From Hoplostethus atlanticus (taxonomy: Eukaryota; Chordata; Actinopteri; Trachichthyiformes; Trachichthyidae), in NCBI GenBank assembly GCA_034670405.1, contig JAXDDX010000056.1, positions 495,001 to 559,000 of the forward strand: 64,000 bases of DNA. The letters are read 5' to 3'. How positions within the stretch are numbered: the stretch's first letter is position 1; each line of letters starts with the position of its first letter. Both the position numbers and the translations under genes were made by a program. The notes below the pieces were generated by a model, which saw only the letters and a list, made by a program, of their open reading frames with translations, was not told the origin of the DNA and did not search any database. Below are positions 25,659 through 38,366 of the stretch, one piece after another.

Positions 25659-25689
<31 letters not shown>

Positions 25690-25703
25690 GGGGAGAGAGA
25701 GAG
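25659..25703. repeat. (GA)n microsatellite, interrupted
   Basis: A GA run with a GGAGGGGG interruption. Confidence 0.93.
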
Positions 25704-28700
25704 AAAGTGTGTGGGTGTGGGTGGGTGCTAGAGATGGAGAAAGCGAGAGAGAGGGTTAACAGGAAGGAGCTGCAGCAGTTGTGATTGACACAAATGAAAA
25801 TGTAAGGTATGATGCTTGCACCGCTGCCTGCTCCTCCCCATAATGACATCCCCTGCTCATTTGATCCATTACTGGTAGTATTACCGTGAGCTATAAATGT
25901 CAGCCAAGTTTGAGTCATATTTCCATTCTGCTCCAAAAAAAAAAAAAAAAAAAAAATGAGGAGGATGTCTCTGTCCCATAAGGCAGACCTCTTTATCAAG
26001 ATTATTTGGTTTTGTTGTTGTTTGCAATTCACCAACGGCCATCTTATTTGAAAAGCTGATTTCTGTGGGCCCTTTAGCGCTATCCTGCCGCATCTCGAGT
26101 GTGTCACGATGACGCGCTGTACGTCAGAACGGGGCATAAAGAAAACACTCTCAAGGTCAGATCGAAATTGTAGCCATTTCATCATGAGGCTTTATGGGGG
26201 AGTGCGTGCATCTGAGTGGGCAATAAATATTGTCAAACGCTAGCGGAGCACAATCAGTATTCAACGCTTGCATGTGTTATTTTTAGGGCCAGAATTTATT
26301 GCAGGACTTGTTTCTTTTAGCAGCGCTGTGTTTAAATGTTAACTGTTGCAGATCTGTGGCCAGCCCCTCCAGTGATGTGCTGATTTAATCTACCTCTCTT
26401 TGCTGTTCTTGACCCTATAGCACCAGTCCTTGGTTGGGAGGTCCATAGCAATTCAACCTTCACAAGAGATGAAAATGGGGGGAAAAAAGTCTTCTGCGTA
26501 AAATGTATTTTCAGTGAGAAGGAGCCTTTAACGAGCTGTGAGTCAGTAATTGAAATGCTAATACTGGGTGTTGTTCAAAGTGAGGATGTGGCTGCTGGCA
26601 GGTGTGTTCATCAGCCGCTACAGAAAAATGACGACACCCTAAATTACTTTGCTGAGATACTGCCAGTGACGGGGAAATGAAGAGAATATTGAATGCGTTT
26701 TTGTTTTTGACAAAACCGTGTCCTTCATCAAGACAAAATAAATCCTCAAACTATTGCACCCAGCAGGTCATAATTCAGTTTCGCGCACAAATTTGACAAG
26801 GAACAATGTTAATATCTCTGCTCAAAAGGGCATTCCCCTTCTGAGAGAGTCAAGGACTTGTATTGTTCACTCACTCGGCAAAGTCTTAATTGTATTTCAA
26901 AAGGCAAGCCATGTCAGACACCACTTGAACAGAGAATATGGTCCAACTTTTTCCCCAATTGTACTAAGAGCTCAACATACTTTGTAGATGACTGTTGACT
27001 TGCAGTCAGCCATGAAAAGTCTTTGCAAGTCATTTCTAATTCTTTCTTGAAGGACACTCAAGGCTGCATCACATTAAATCGCACATGCTGAGGAACAATC
27101 AAATTGAAAATGGACTCAATTATTATCTTGGGCTTTGTGGACCTACAATAGAGGTTATTGAAGATGAGGGATATTGTCTTTTTACTGCAATCGTTGTCTG
27201 CCAACTTGGAGATGAAACGTTTTGTTTTTTGTTTTTTTTTGCATTACGGCATTGTGTTGATATTTAGTAATTAGAGGAGAAAAACAGAGTGAAAGAACAG
27301 GTGGGTATGTCTATGTTCCCCGGCAGAATGATTTACAAGGTTAAAAAAGAATGGATTCAGTAGAATGAACCATCTCCAATTCATTTGATGACAGCTGCTG
27401 ATTTAAACTGTGACAAACATCTGGGTTCGCCAAGGTCACCACAGATTTGTGAAGAGTTGTTTTTAATTTCCTGTACAAGATTACAAGATTAAGAAAAATC
27501 TTAGAGAAAGCTCAAATAAACTTCAATGTGGACTAAATATGGACTGCGAGGAGAAGGAAAAAAATAAAGAGGTTATAGGGAGGGGAAATGATACCCCATG
27601 GAAGGATGTTTCAGAGAAGGCTATTGAGCGATAGGTTGGAAAGTTTGTTAGTTGAAGGATAGCAGATTGATTATAAGGCAGTTTAGATGAACAGAAAGAG
27701 ATTCAAGAAATTTCAGTGGATTTTGCTGTAAAAGAGTCTGAATGTTGAATATTGTAATAACTACCATTTCCTTGTACGATTTTGAAAATCTGACACCACT
27801 GGCTTGTACAGAAAGCGGTTCATGGAAAAGTCATGGAGGGACATTTTGAAAGCTGAGGTATTTCAATGCTAAAATTCCAATTTTGTTTAACCAGAAACAG
27901 AAGTCGCGCTCAAGGAGAAGTCTCGCTCTGAAATCTCACAAGAGGTGAGTTGTTGCAGGAAGAGGTTAAACAAAGGTTTCTGGTTAAACAAAGGTCTATC
28001 TCTGTATGGATCCTTTCCGTAATGTTGTCAGACACTTCCAGTAACAATCTGAGCCTGTCAGTGGCAAAAACAAGCACTTTTAGTGGACGTACTTTGATCG
28101 GGCGCATGTTGCACCAAAGGATTACGTTGCAGCCATTGCAGCCCATTTCGCGACTGCCGGCTGAGGCGATCTACCGGAGCAATTCCAAAACCTTTTGTAC
28201 CTCATAGTCATTTAGACCCCAAAATATGTACAAATAGGGCCCAGGTTTAAAAATACCGGAATTACCCTTTACTGCTGTGATGTTACAACATGTAACCTGC
28301 TAACAATAGCCTACAGTATGTCATTGGATAGATCCTCCTAATTTCCCTCACTAACCGGTGATGGTGAAATGAAATGGCTCCATTGTGCTATTGTGATGGG
28401 CCCTGCTCCAAGATGTTCCTCAGAGTGATATCGAAATATATTGCCAAACTGTAGCTACACCACCCAAAAACTGTAAACCTTTTAACCCGGGTGCTGTGGA
28501 CCTCCGCCTCTTCACTGTTGAGCTGCGTACATGTTCACTTCCTGGTATGGCAGCTTATTCTGCTAATAATGCCTCTACCGTGTCCGTTGTTCCTGATTTT
28601 ATATTAAGGTGCCCTTTGAAGATGTGGGTTGAGGTATCATTACCAGGTAATGCGTTATTTTTCTGTTTCTGCTGAAGGCAACTACCTTCAATTTATTGTG

Positions 28701-31700
28701 TTCAAAGAAAAAAAAAACATTAATATTTATCATGTCGAAACACAAGAGGAAAAAAAGACTTGTCATAGCTGTTTTAATTCAAATCCTTTTAAATTTGTAT
28801 TGAGTGAGGTAAGGATGTGACCAGAAATCTCCTGGTGTGTGACCTGCATATTTTCCTGGTAAATGAGACATGTTAAATGATGTGCCAGAGGGAAAATGGG
28901 TCTTTTCAAGCAGCACACACTGTTCCGATCATCACAGATAACCAAGCTGGAAGGCCAGGGACCTAATTTAAGGGCTATTTACCATACGCCAGATTTTCAA
29001 TAGAGCTGCACCCGGCTGCAGAAATGGGCAAGAATGGAGAAAAACTGAAAGAGAAAAAAGATTTAAAACCTAGCACAACCCACAAATATGATGGTTATTT
29101 ATGTTCTAAGGTTTGCAAAGACACCCTTAATTAATAATTCATCCCTCTCAGCTTTGGATCCTTTGCAGGGGATGTTTTGTCAGTCCTCCTCATTTCAAAA
29201 TAGAACAATGCCAAGAAGAACAGAGCAACACTTTTGTCAGCAGCTAAGTCGCGGGGATATTATTAATTCCAGGGCATATCCTCTGGCTGTATCACCCTTG
29301 ACTGATCCATCAGCCTTCAGCGGCAAAAGGAACATGGTGCTTAATCAGAGCCATAATCCTAGATGAGCACCAAAGTGGGATTTGTCTCTAAACGCAGCGA
29401 GTGTTGTCATTTTTCAACGTGTTTAGGCTTATGGGGTCATAGAAGCGGTAACGGTGTTGAGGAATGAGCTCTCTCTCCATCTCCCTCTCCCTCTCTCTCT
29501 CTCTAATCTATTTCTATCTGTAATCTATTGTCTCTGTGTCTGCCTCACAGGCTCATCATTAGCCTTTTAGCCCCTCCTCTCTTACGTCACACTGATCCTG
29601 TTTATGATCCTATTCGACCAACCAGCCCTCTCTTGTGTTTCACTCTTAACATGAAACACGCAGCTCACCGAGCAGTGGTGGTTATTGGTCATTCGTTGTT
29701 GATAACTGGTCATTATTGTTTATTGCCCACGTAGAAATAGTCGGTGGAAAATCTGCAAACGTTTTGTAATAGATGTAGAGTAGAGGCCACTGGAGAAAAG
29801 TCAGCTGTGAGTTGGCTGAAAAGAAATATATGAGTAGAGAGAAACTGTGTGCACCAGGGGGCCTTAAATAATACCAACTGGAGGGTAAAAATGACGCCGT
29901 CCAATTATTACATCTTCATAGCCATATTATCAAGTCCTGCATGCAAAAATAACCCATGCAATCACATTGTTATTGAAGTTATTGCTTGTACTAAAGTTTA
30001 TTTGACAGTGATAGAGAGTGTTGCGAACTGTTGGAGCAGTTGACTTTTGGCCCTCCGAAATGCCTCGCCCGGGCCCCCTCGCCTCCAGCCAGAATTATGG
30101 CGTACTTGACTTAGAAGAGATTACGTACCGGTGAGAAATGGAGGCTCTTCCTTTTGTTTCTGCACTCAAATATACGGCCTCATTTCATCGGCTTAACGAC
30201 CTCATTTAAATGAGCCTAATGACTCTTACTAATGTCCGGGCATAGCCGAGAGATTGTGGCTGTTCGCACAAGCAACGTCCTCTGCTTGCACATTGTATAT
30301 CTCCATTATGAGGTCTGGTCTCCACGGAAAACACAACCTATTTAGTGTTTTCTCTCAGTGCTGCGGATTAATATGAATAAAACGCTCTGGCTCTTCTGTC
30401 GGTCAGTTTACAGGTGACAATGTCCAGGGCGTTTTAAAGGATAATACAGCTGCTGTGGATCAAGGTCTCGTCTGATAGATATTTCTATATATTTGTTCAT
30501 CTAATTCCATGTGCCACAAATAATGAGAATTCTGTGTGAATTATGTTTCTGTTTGCAGTGTAGTTGCACTTAGTAAATACCAGAAAATAATTACCATTGA
30601 TTAATTTCATCAAAAGTGGTCTCGCACTCATTTTGGTCCATTGGTTCCCGGCAGTATAGTTTCTGACAGCCGGATGGAGTACTGGAAAGGTCAGTGAAAT
30701 GCTAATGCCAAAATATAATTTCAAGTCAGCTCTTCAAAAAATTCACCAAGAATCCATTACAACGGGGGGAAACTGTTAAATCTCCACCGCCAGACATATT
30801 AGCGCTATTAGCCATCGCTGTGTGTCACCCCGTGTCACACTTTGCGATGACTCCACTGTGTCTCCCTCGCCGTAGGACGTGATTGTTTCCATTAAAGATT
30901 AGAGTGCAAAACCCCTGTTCAGGAATCAATTGAAATAAAGGGACTATCCTTGGCATCAACACAAGATCGGCGTCCCGATATGGTCATTACCACCGTAGGA
31001 GGCCATGATGAGAAGCTCCCTCGTCAAAGAAGGATGTATAAGCACGCACCCCCCGAATATGTGACAGGAAATCAATGCTCTCTGATGGGGACTGAAACCT
31101 GACAGCTCAATAAGCTTCGGAGGGAAGATGTTCCCTCTTAGTCCTACTCCTCCCTCCCCTTCCACCCCATAACTGCATCACCTTCCTACAAGGGACTTAA
31201 CAGCTCAACCCTGCAGACTATTACAGATTACAACCTCCTGTCAACAAGTGTACAGGGAACCAGTATACAGGTGGTGCAAGGTAAATAGAGGACATAGAGG
31301 TTTATGTGCAGCACAGGTGCCCCAGCTCTGACAACAGAGGTGTCCTTAAAGCCCGCCTCCAGTGGCATCATTACCCCCTTCCAAATATCACAGGGAAAGA
31401 GCCCGTGCACCCTTCTGCTCAATAAGCCGGGTGCCGGCGTCTTCCCTCCAGGGGCTCGATCGCGCTATTCAAGTGGGGGACCTGAAGTCACCTGAAAATC
31501 CCTCAAAAAGTGATGCGGTGATGATTAACTTCACCATTCACTGGTTTCCCTGGGTAACAGTGGCAATAACGTGAGGATGGAGAGTGTTTTGCCCCGTAAA
31601 CAAATCATCTGCTTGCAGTGCATGTTTGCAAAATTAGAAAGTGTTCATGCTGCCGCTTTAGGGGACATTAACATTACATGAACATTAAAAGACTTTGTAA

Positions 31701-34700
31701 ATATGTGAAGACACTTAAATACCTTTTTATGGATTATGTTGCTTCTCAGAAAATGCATGAAGTAAGACTCCAACTTGATGCTGTAACTAGGCAACGTGGA
31801 ATTTTAGCTTTAGCTTTTTTTTTTTTATTAAGCTGCAAAAAACGAGTAAAGTGAGTCATAAGTGATTAATCATGTAGCTTATCAGTATTAATGCAATATA
31901 TATGTGTCCCTGGGGAAATCTACATAGTCACTTACATAAAGCTAAATTGCATAACATATTCATTTCCTAAATACTGGTGAAATGAGATATCAGCTCGGAA
32001 AAAACTGCAATTCATGGATGTTTGTAGGCAGTCACACATTTGATGCATGCATGTACCCGCTAAAGTGATCCAAAGAAATAGTTTGTTTGTCTGCCGACTT
32101 CTCTCAGACGAGGGCAGCTCTGTCTCACGTGCCGGCACCGGGACTGATAAAATTGGACGGTGTGGATGCCAGGGACTACAGATGGATGTCAGATGTAAGA
32201 ATGCCTTTTTCACACCCTTACTATTCTTTCAGCGATGCTTTATAACACTGTTGTTACTCAGCAGTATACGCTTCTGCTGAAGAGGGCTGGGCACCGTAAA
32301 AACAGAAAACAAAGGAAATGGTGTGAACTACAGCCTTGACAGACATATTGAACCTCTTGAAACCTGTACTTGTACCGACTAGACTCAAAGCTTTTCCAAA
32401 TAAAAAAAAACATTGACTTCCAGGATACACAGACAATACTGTATTTTCACAGTGAATACAAATGGATTTATTTCATTCTGACAGTAGGATTCTACTATTG
32501 TATTGTTCTTCTGAGGGACTATTCTGTTCTGAACAAGGTGCTAAATGGTTGCTAACTAAAGACTTGAACATGAGAATAAAAATAAATGGTTGAGGGGAAA
32601 AAAAGAGAAAGTGGAAAGTGAGTTTAACTGCACACTGAAGGGTTTTCGGCTGGTCGACTTAATTCAACTGTGTCGTATATCCCACAAACTTTTTCTTTCA
32701 GTTACAATTTCAAAACCATTGACAGGAAGAGAACATTTCACACTCTGGCTTGGTCAGGATTAGCCAGGGTTTGAAATGTGTCATTCACTCTGGTGGTTTC
32801 TATAGAATAACAGTGAAAAAAGAGGATTGCTTTATAGTTCATCATGGGTCAAACTCATTATGAAGGGTCTTGAATGGCTTTTAAAACGTATATACAACTT
32901 CTCTTATGCAGTGAGACTGACACTTTTGTGACTATAGGTGCTGAGTTGTACAAATCATACGCTGTTAAGAAACAGAACAAACAGACACATCAACAAGTCT
33001 TTCAAAAGGAATTCCTCCTTTTACTTGTTACTTGTAACTTTCCACACAGGATGTGGAGCTTGAAATTAGTTTTGCCATCTGAATAGAATGACATTAGCAT
33101 TAAAAAAAAAAAATGTTAGAGAGCCGAATGAAGAGACATTCACTGTAGATGAAAGGCATGCCCCCAAACAGAGAGAAAAACCTTCACTTAAGAATCCTCC
33201 CAAGGTCTGTTTATCCACCTGCTGCACTGAAGTTCACGGCTATTTCTCAGTTTCTGTAGGAGTGTAGAGACTCTAATGAGCCCAGCATGTCTCTCCAGTG
33301 TATAGCTTACCCCTGGCGGTGTGCTGTGTGGACGTGGACTCCCCCCCTCCACCCCCACCGTGCTAGCAGGAGGATGGAACTGTACTGCAGGGTGTCTGGC
33401 ACTCCCATCACTGGGCCGCTGACCACTTCATCTTGTGGGATAAAAACCAGTCTTTCAGTCTCCTCGCAAACCCTGGGGGAGCGGTGCTGCAGCTCAAAGA
33501 CTGAAACCTCAAAGACGATGGGTTTGGAACACTGCCACGGGGTTACACATCTGGTTGCCTGTGCTGCACCACTATGGCGGACTCATGTTTTTGGCTGATA
33601 AAGTCTCAGCACATGTTCTAACAAGGCGCCCCGTTTCCGTGGCTCAGCCATGAGCACGTCTTTGTTTTTACTTCGACTTAAGATAGCGTTATTCTGTTCC
33701 TTTTACCAACTACCCAGGACATGCTCTCCTAGCGAGGCATATTAAAAGGGTGCAAAATAAGAGGAATGTAAAAGGCTTGATGGCTTAGCCCGTAGAGTGG
33801 AGTCCTGAGGGGGTTTTGATTTGACAGCGCTGCAACACAGATTCTGCTGTACTTCACTTTATACTGCTATTTTAGGAAGCTCATGAAAGGTGATAGGCAC
33901 TCTGTAGCCCGTTGGTATATTCATTTCAATGTCCAGAATTAAGCTGAGTGGGGCTGATAAATTTGGACACGTAATGTTGGAGTCTTCTGTTATTTAGACT
34001 CATTTGCAGTAAGTACTGGTTATCGGCCGGGCCTGGTGTTTGCCGTTTAATTGCTCACACTTTGCAGTTTGATTCCAAATACACCTATTTGCCTACCAGG
34101 TGGTGATGTAATGTAACACTGTAAACGCTCCAGTATGTGTATTTCAATTAAGTAAATCCTGTGGGTATGGTTGAGAGAGAGAACAAAATACAGCCTTGCT
34201 TATTCCAATACCATCTGGTTGGAAATGGCCTACCTCAGAGCTCGTATTTGGCTGTTTTTGCTCAGAACGCCACGGGGTGTTTTCCAGAAGCATGGCTGTT
34301 GTGTTGTTGTGGTCACTACTGGCCAAAGACTGCTTCTCTTCGTCTGCCTGATCTCTCAGCGTCCATCTATCTGTCTGCCTGTCTATTCATATAGTCTGCC
34401 AATTTCATTTATGTACGTATGAGAGAGAGAGACAGAGAATGTATCTCTATGAAATGTCTGTTCAGCTTATGGACCACTATATACTTGCACCGTTGAGTTC
34501 ATCTCCTGACCTTTTGGATGTCAACGCTCTCTCTTCTTCCCATCTCGCTCGTCTCTCTATGCTATACACATCAAATCAAGCAGAAACACCGTACAAAAGA
34601 GTCTTTACAGAGAGAACGCCAGCTATTTCAAAACATTTAGCGGCCTTCACCGGCTAGCTGTGTGGCATTGATTTTTCTGTTTCTCATATATGCTTGTTTG

Positions 34701-35699
34701 TGAAAAGTAGAGGTAAAAATAAAAGAAATATGTCTATTGTTGAGGTGGCACTGGAGCTAAGAAAGTCTGCCTTAACCAATCGGCCTTTCAGTCACAACTT
34801 GAAATTAATTTCCCTGATTAAACTTTCCTTTATAGTTAATGGGTATTATCTGTGTCGTTATCAGTTGTGTGAGTTTGCTCTGTCTTTCATTTTTGAGCTC
34901 TTTTTGAAACATGGGTAAATAGTGTTTGTCTTGCAAATTGAATGAGAGCTCAAACTACACATCACCCCCTGAACATTTACTCTCATTTCCTGATGGTTAT
35001 TATTAATGTTTGCTTGGTCATTGAAAGTAATTGACTTGTCTCCACTGCGGTGGCCTGTCAAGCACTTCGTCTGTAGAATCAGGCCAGACCTGGCAGGATG
35101 GTTGAGCCCGGCTGCATTTCCTCACCTAAAGTTGGAGACAAGTTCAAACATCAGAAATTGGCAGATATTGTGTCTTTGCGTATGATGAAACTTTTGTGCC
35201 ACACACATTTTCAATTTGTATCCACGAAATAAGCAATTGAAAGAAGAATGTCAATAAATACTAGTTTACTAATACTAGCTTGCTTATCGATGGAGTTGCA
35301 AACGAAACCTAATGGAGACAAGGCAAATGTCACGTAGCCTGTTAGCCATTAAGTATGACTAGCTAGTGATTGCACCACACTCGATAAGGTGAATGAGACT
35401 TCTTGATGATGAGGATACTTAACTTAATGACAGCTGTTGTAAATGAGGTAGAATGTATATGAGGAAATAGGTGGTTTTGAAATGCAGTTGATTGAGGTCG
35501 ACTCGGTACTGTGGTGTTAGATGGCGGAGGTTGGAAGTCAAGTCATGAGGGAGGCTAATGAAAGGAGACTAAAAGCTGGTTCATGTGGTCAAAATGACGT
35601 ACTTGTGGCCAAACCTTCTCTGGTCTTCATACCAGTTCAGGACACATGAAGAAACAGCTGAATATGAGCATGAGTCAAGACTGCGGTGAGCCCTGGGAT

Positions 35700-36010
35700 T
35701 AGTTTGTTATCCTAGACTTTTCTAGCATTAGTAACTGCTGGATATCAGACGTCAACATCCATGTCCTTATACCCATAGAGCTATGCATTCTGGGCTTCTC
35801 TCTAGTTGGTTTGGATTGTGTTCTCACTCCTAACGGACCACCGTTAAGCCTGGAAGAGGACCGAGGCGGTCTCAGCGTGATGATTTGGTGCGGACCCGAG
35901 TTGGGAGTAATATTGTTCTCATCTGCCCAATCGAACCAAATTAAAGGTGTATTCGAATGAACGGCTCCAAACATCCCCGGTGTGAACGCACCCTCAGACT
36001 ACAGGGAGCC
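35700..36010. repeat. Probable interspersed repeat, class uncertain
   Basis: The stretch ending in CGGTGTGAACGCACCCTCAG, with CGAACCAAATTAAAGGTGTA-like phrases, resembles a frequent teleost DNA repeat. No clear terminal repeats were found and no coding is visible. Confidence 0.35.
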
Positions 36011-36705
36011 AAGCTGCATGTCTTTGCCATTCCTTCACATCCCTCTGGAAGCTCCTGTACGAGGAGACACAAGTATGGAGGGGGGAGGGAGAATGGAGGT
36101 GTGATTGATGTGCAGGTGGAGGTGTGGTGCAGCCTCTCCTCCTGTTATGTTATTTCCATTTGTCTACAATAAACAGAATGGTTTGTCTCACCACATTACC
36201 ACTTCACTGTGTGATAGTGACAGTACAGTAATGCTGCAGTTGGGAGTGATCCTATTCTGGGGTAAAAGGACATCAGCTGAATGTGGAGTAGGTTTAAGGC
36301 CTGTGCGGTGTGGTTGCAATATCATATTGGAGTTATTCTCACACATAAGGCGATAAAGTTTATGTTTACTTTGGATGTGGTTAAAAAAACCCGCTTGCGG
36401 TCGTCCGAGCACAATAGTTGCGCATGGGAGTACTAAATTGCCTTGCTATGTAAGTGCAGCCTTATGGAATTACATTGTCGTCCACTGGATTCCCACCCTG
36501 ATGTCCAAACCCTCCATATAAAGCATTTCTGGCTTTAACAGAACATCCTGCTGCTTCACTCACAGATTGCATGCGTTGTAAAAATGAATTTAAAACTGCC
36601 CATATTGCTCTCCTGCCAAAGTAGATATTGTTTCCCTTCATATTGCAATATCAATGTGAATTCAATTTATCCTTCAGCACTAAACAGCTATTTGCTCAGT
36701 TAACA

Positions 36706-36715
<10 letters not shown>

Positions 36716-36778
<63 letters not shown>
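36716..36778. repeat. (CA)n microsatellite
   Basis: A pure CA run of about 31 units, preceded by CT units. Confidence 0.97.
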
Positions 36779-36780
<2 letters not shown>

Positions 36781-38212
36781 GTAGCTTCGCCTCAATCTCC
36801 AACCACAGATGAGAGCTGCACAGTCGCGTCTGGTTCCCAATGGCTGCTGCTGTGACAGGCGGTGGACATTTTGCTCCCTGAACGCTCACCACATATCAGG
36901 CAGGGTCAGGGCCTGGCGGAGACCTGTGTCTCTCACTGTCCTAGCCAGGGCCAATGGAGAGCAACATGGGGCCCCTGACACGCTTCCTCTGGGAGGTGTT
37001 ACCATGACATTATCAAATCGCCACAGCTCCCATGTCCAATCACCAGTCACCCTCTCTCTGGGAAGCCTCGTCACTACCGCTGCTGACTCTCCCCCCCCCC
37101 CCAGCCTCAGATATAGCAGTATTCACAGTGATATCCACAGCCCCGTACAGCCCCGGCTGCTTATCTGCAAGAGAAAAGAAAACACAAGAAAGGAGGGGTT
37201 GAGTTAGGGTTGGAGGGCAAGCTCTGCAACCCCGGAGCACTCATGGGATATTAGGCGGGGTTTCCAGCCCTGCTTTTCCACTGAAGCCTGTCGGCCTCGC
37301 CTCCGCGAACATGCTCCTGTTTTCCGGAACGTGTGCGTCGAGCCAGGAGCTCGCTGAGCTGTCGGAGTGTCTTAGCTGGAAATTCAGTAGAAGTGAAGTC
37401 CGTTCCCCTTCAGTCGTTTGGCCCGGGGCTGGAAATTATATAGTCTGTATTTGTAGCCCCCTCTGTGGTGCAGCACTGTATACACCCCCGCCAGGCGCTC
37501 TGCGGTGTGTTTTCATTGTATTTGTGTTGTGTTGGTTGAGGGTCGGTGTTGAACATTGGTCCGGGGAAGAGTCTGTTTTGTTTTTAGTACACAGATCTCC
37601 GTTTGAAGCCGTGAACAGTCAACCACCAATATTGGTTGACTTTTTTTACTGTCTGAATATGAGTCATATGATATGCACATGAAAAACATAATTTCACTAA
37701 AATGAAATATTGTTTTAACAGAGCGAGGAGCTGTAAAGAGTGTCAAGCTTTATATAAGAGATATCAATCATGAATTGAGACATATTTTCAATCTAGGATG
37801 ACGAAATGGGATGTAGGAGTGAGAGAGAGAGTTTTTTTATTGATTTATTGTCATTTTTTGACTTCTTGTGGGTAAATAATACTTACTATTTTGAGTCTAA
37901 CAACATGAAAAATGTCACCCAATCCTCATGTTACCCAAATCAGACACGTCTCTATTTTGATTTAGTCGATCCTTTCTCATCATGAACCGCAAAAAAAAAA
38001 GTGAGCAAAACAAAGATGAGACGGCAGGCTGATGACCTGATGCAAGTCCTGGTCCAAGTCATGTTGAACATCAATCTTGAACGAATGCACATTTTGTGGT
38101 ACTCAGACTCAAACCTCATCGTGTCGTGTTTAGTTGCGAGTGACTTTTCAAACGGTGTCTTGGTCAGAACACAGGGATTTGATCAGAGCTATGTTTTTAT
38201 GTACAGCTGAGT

Positions 38213-38366
38213 GACAGTTTAAAGATTATTTTTTGCCTTTATTGGGTAGGAAAGATTTGGGGAGAGAGAGACGGGGATGACATCTCCACAAAGATCCTCA
38301 GGCCGGATTTGAACCCAGGGACGTCACAGTTACGCGGTTCGTGCCTGAGCCACCAGGACGCCCCAA
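38213..38366 (-). mobile_element. tRNA-derived SINE
   Basis: The - strand carries an A-box-like TGGCTCAGGCA (38342-38352) and a B box GGTTCAAATCC (38305-38315), one base from the GGTTCGANTCC consensus, followed by a GATGTCATCCCCGTCTC body and an A/T-rich tail. The wording matches a very common percomorph fish SINE as I remember it. It has the same orientation as the SINE at 2541-2666 but is too different to be a recent sister copy. Confidence 0.75.

Noticed and set aside
33287-33598. 103-residue open frame rich in Cys, Ser and Thr
   Set aside because: No family resemblance and no convincing splice sites. Local GC is a little higher than its surroundings, which alone explains the lack of stops.
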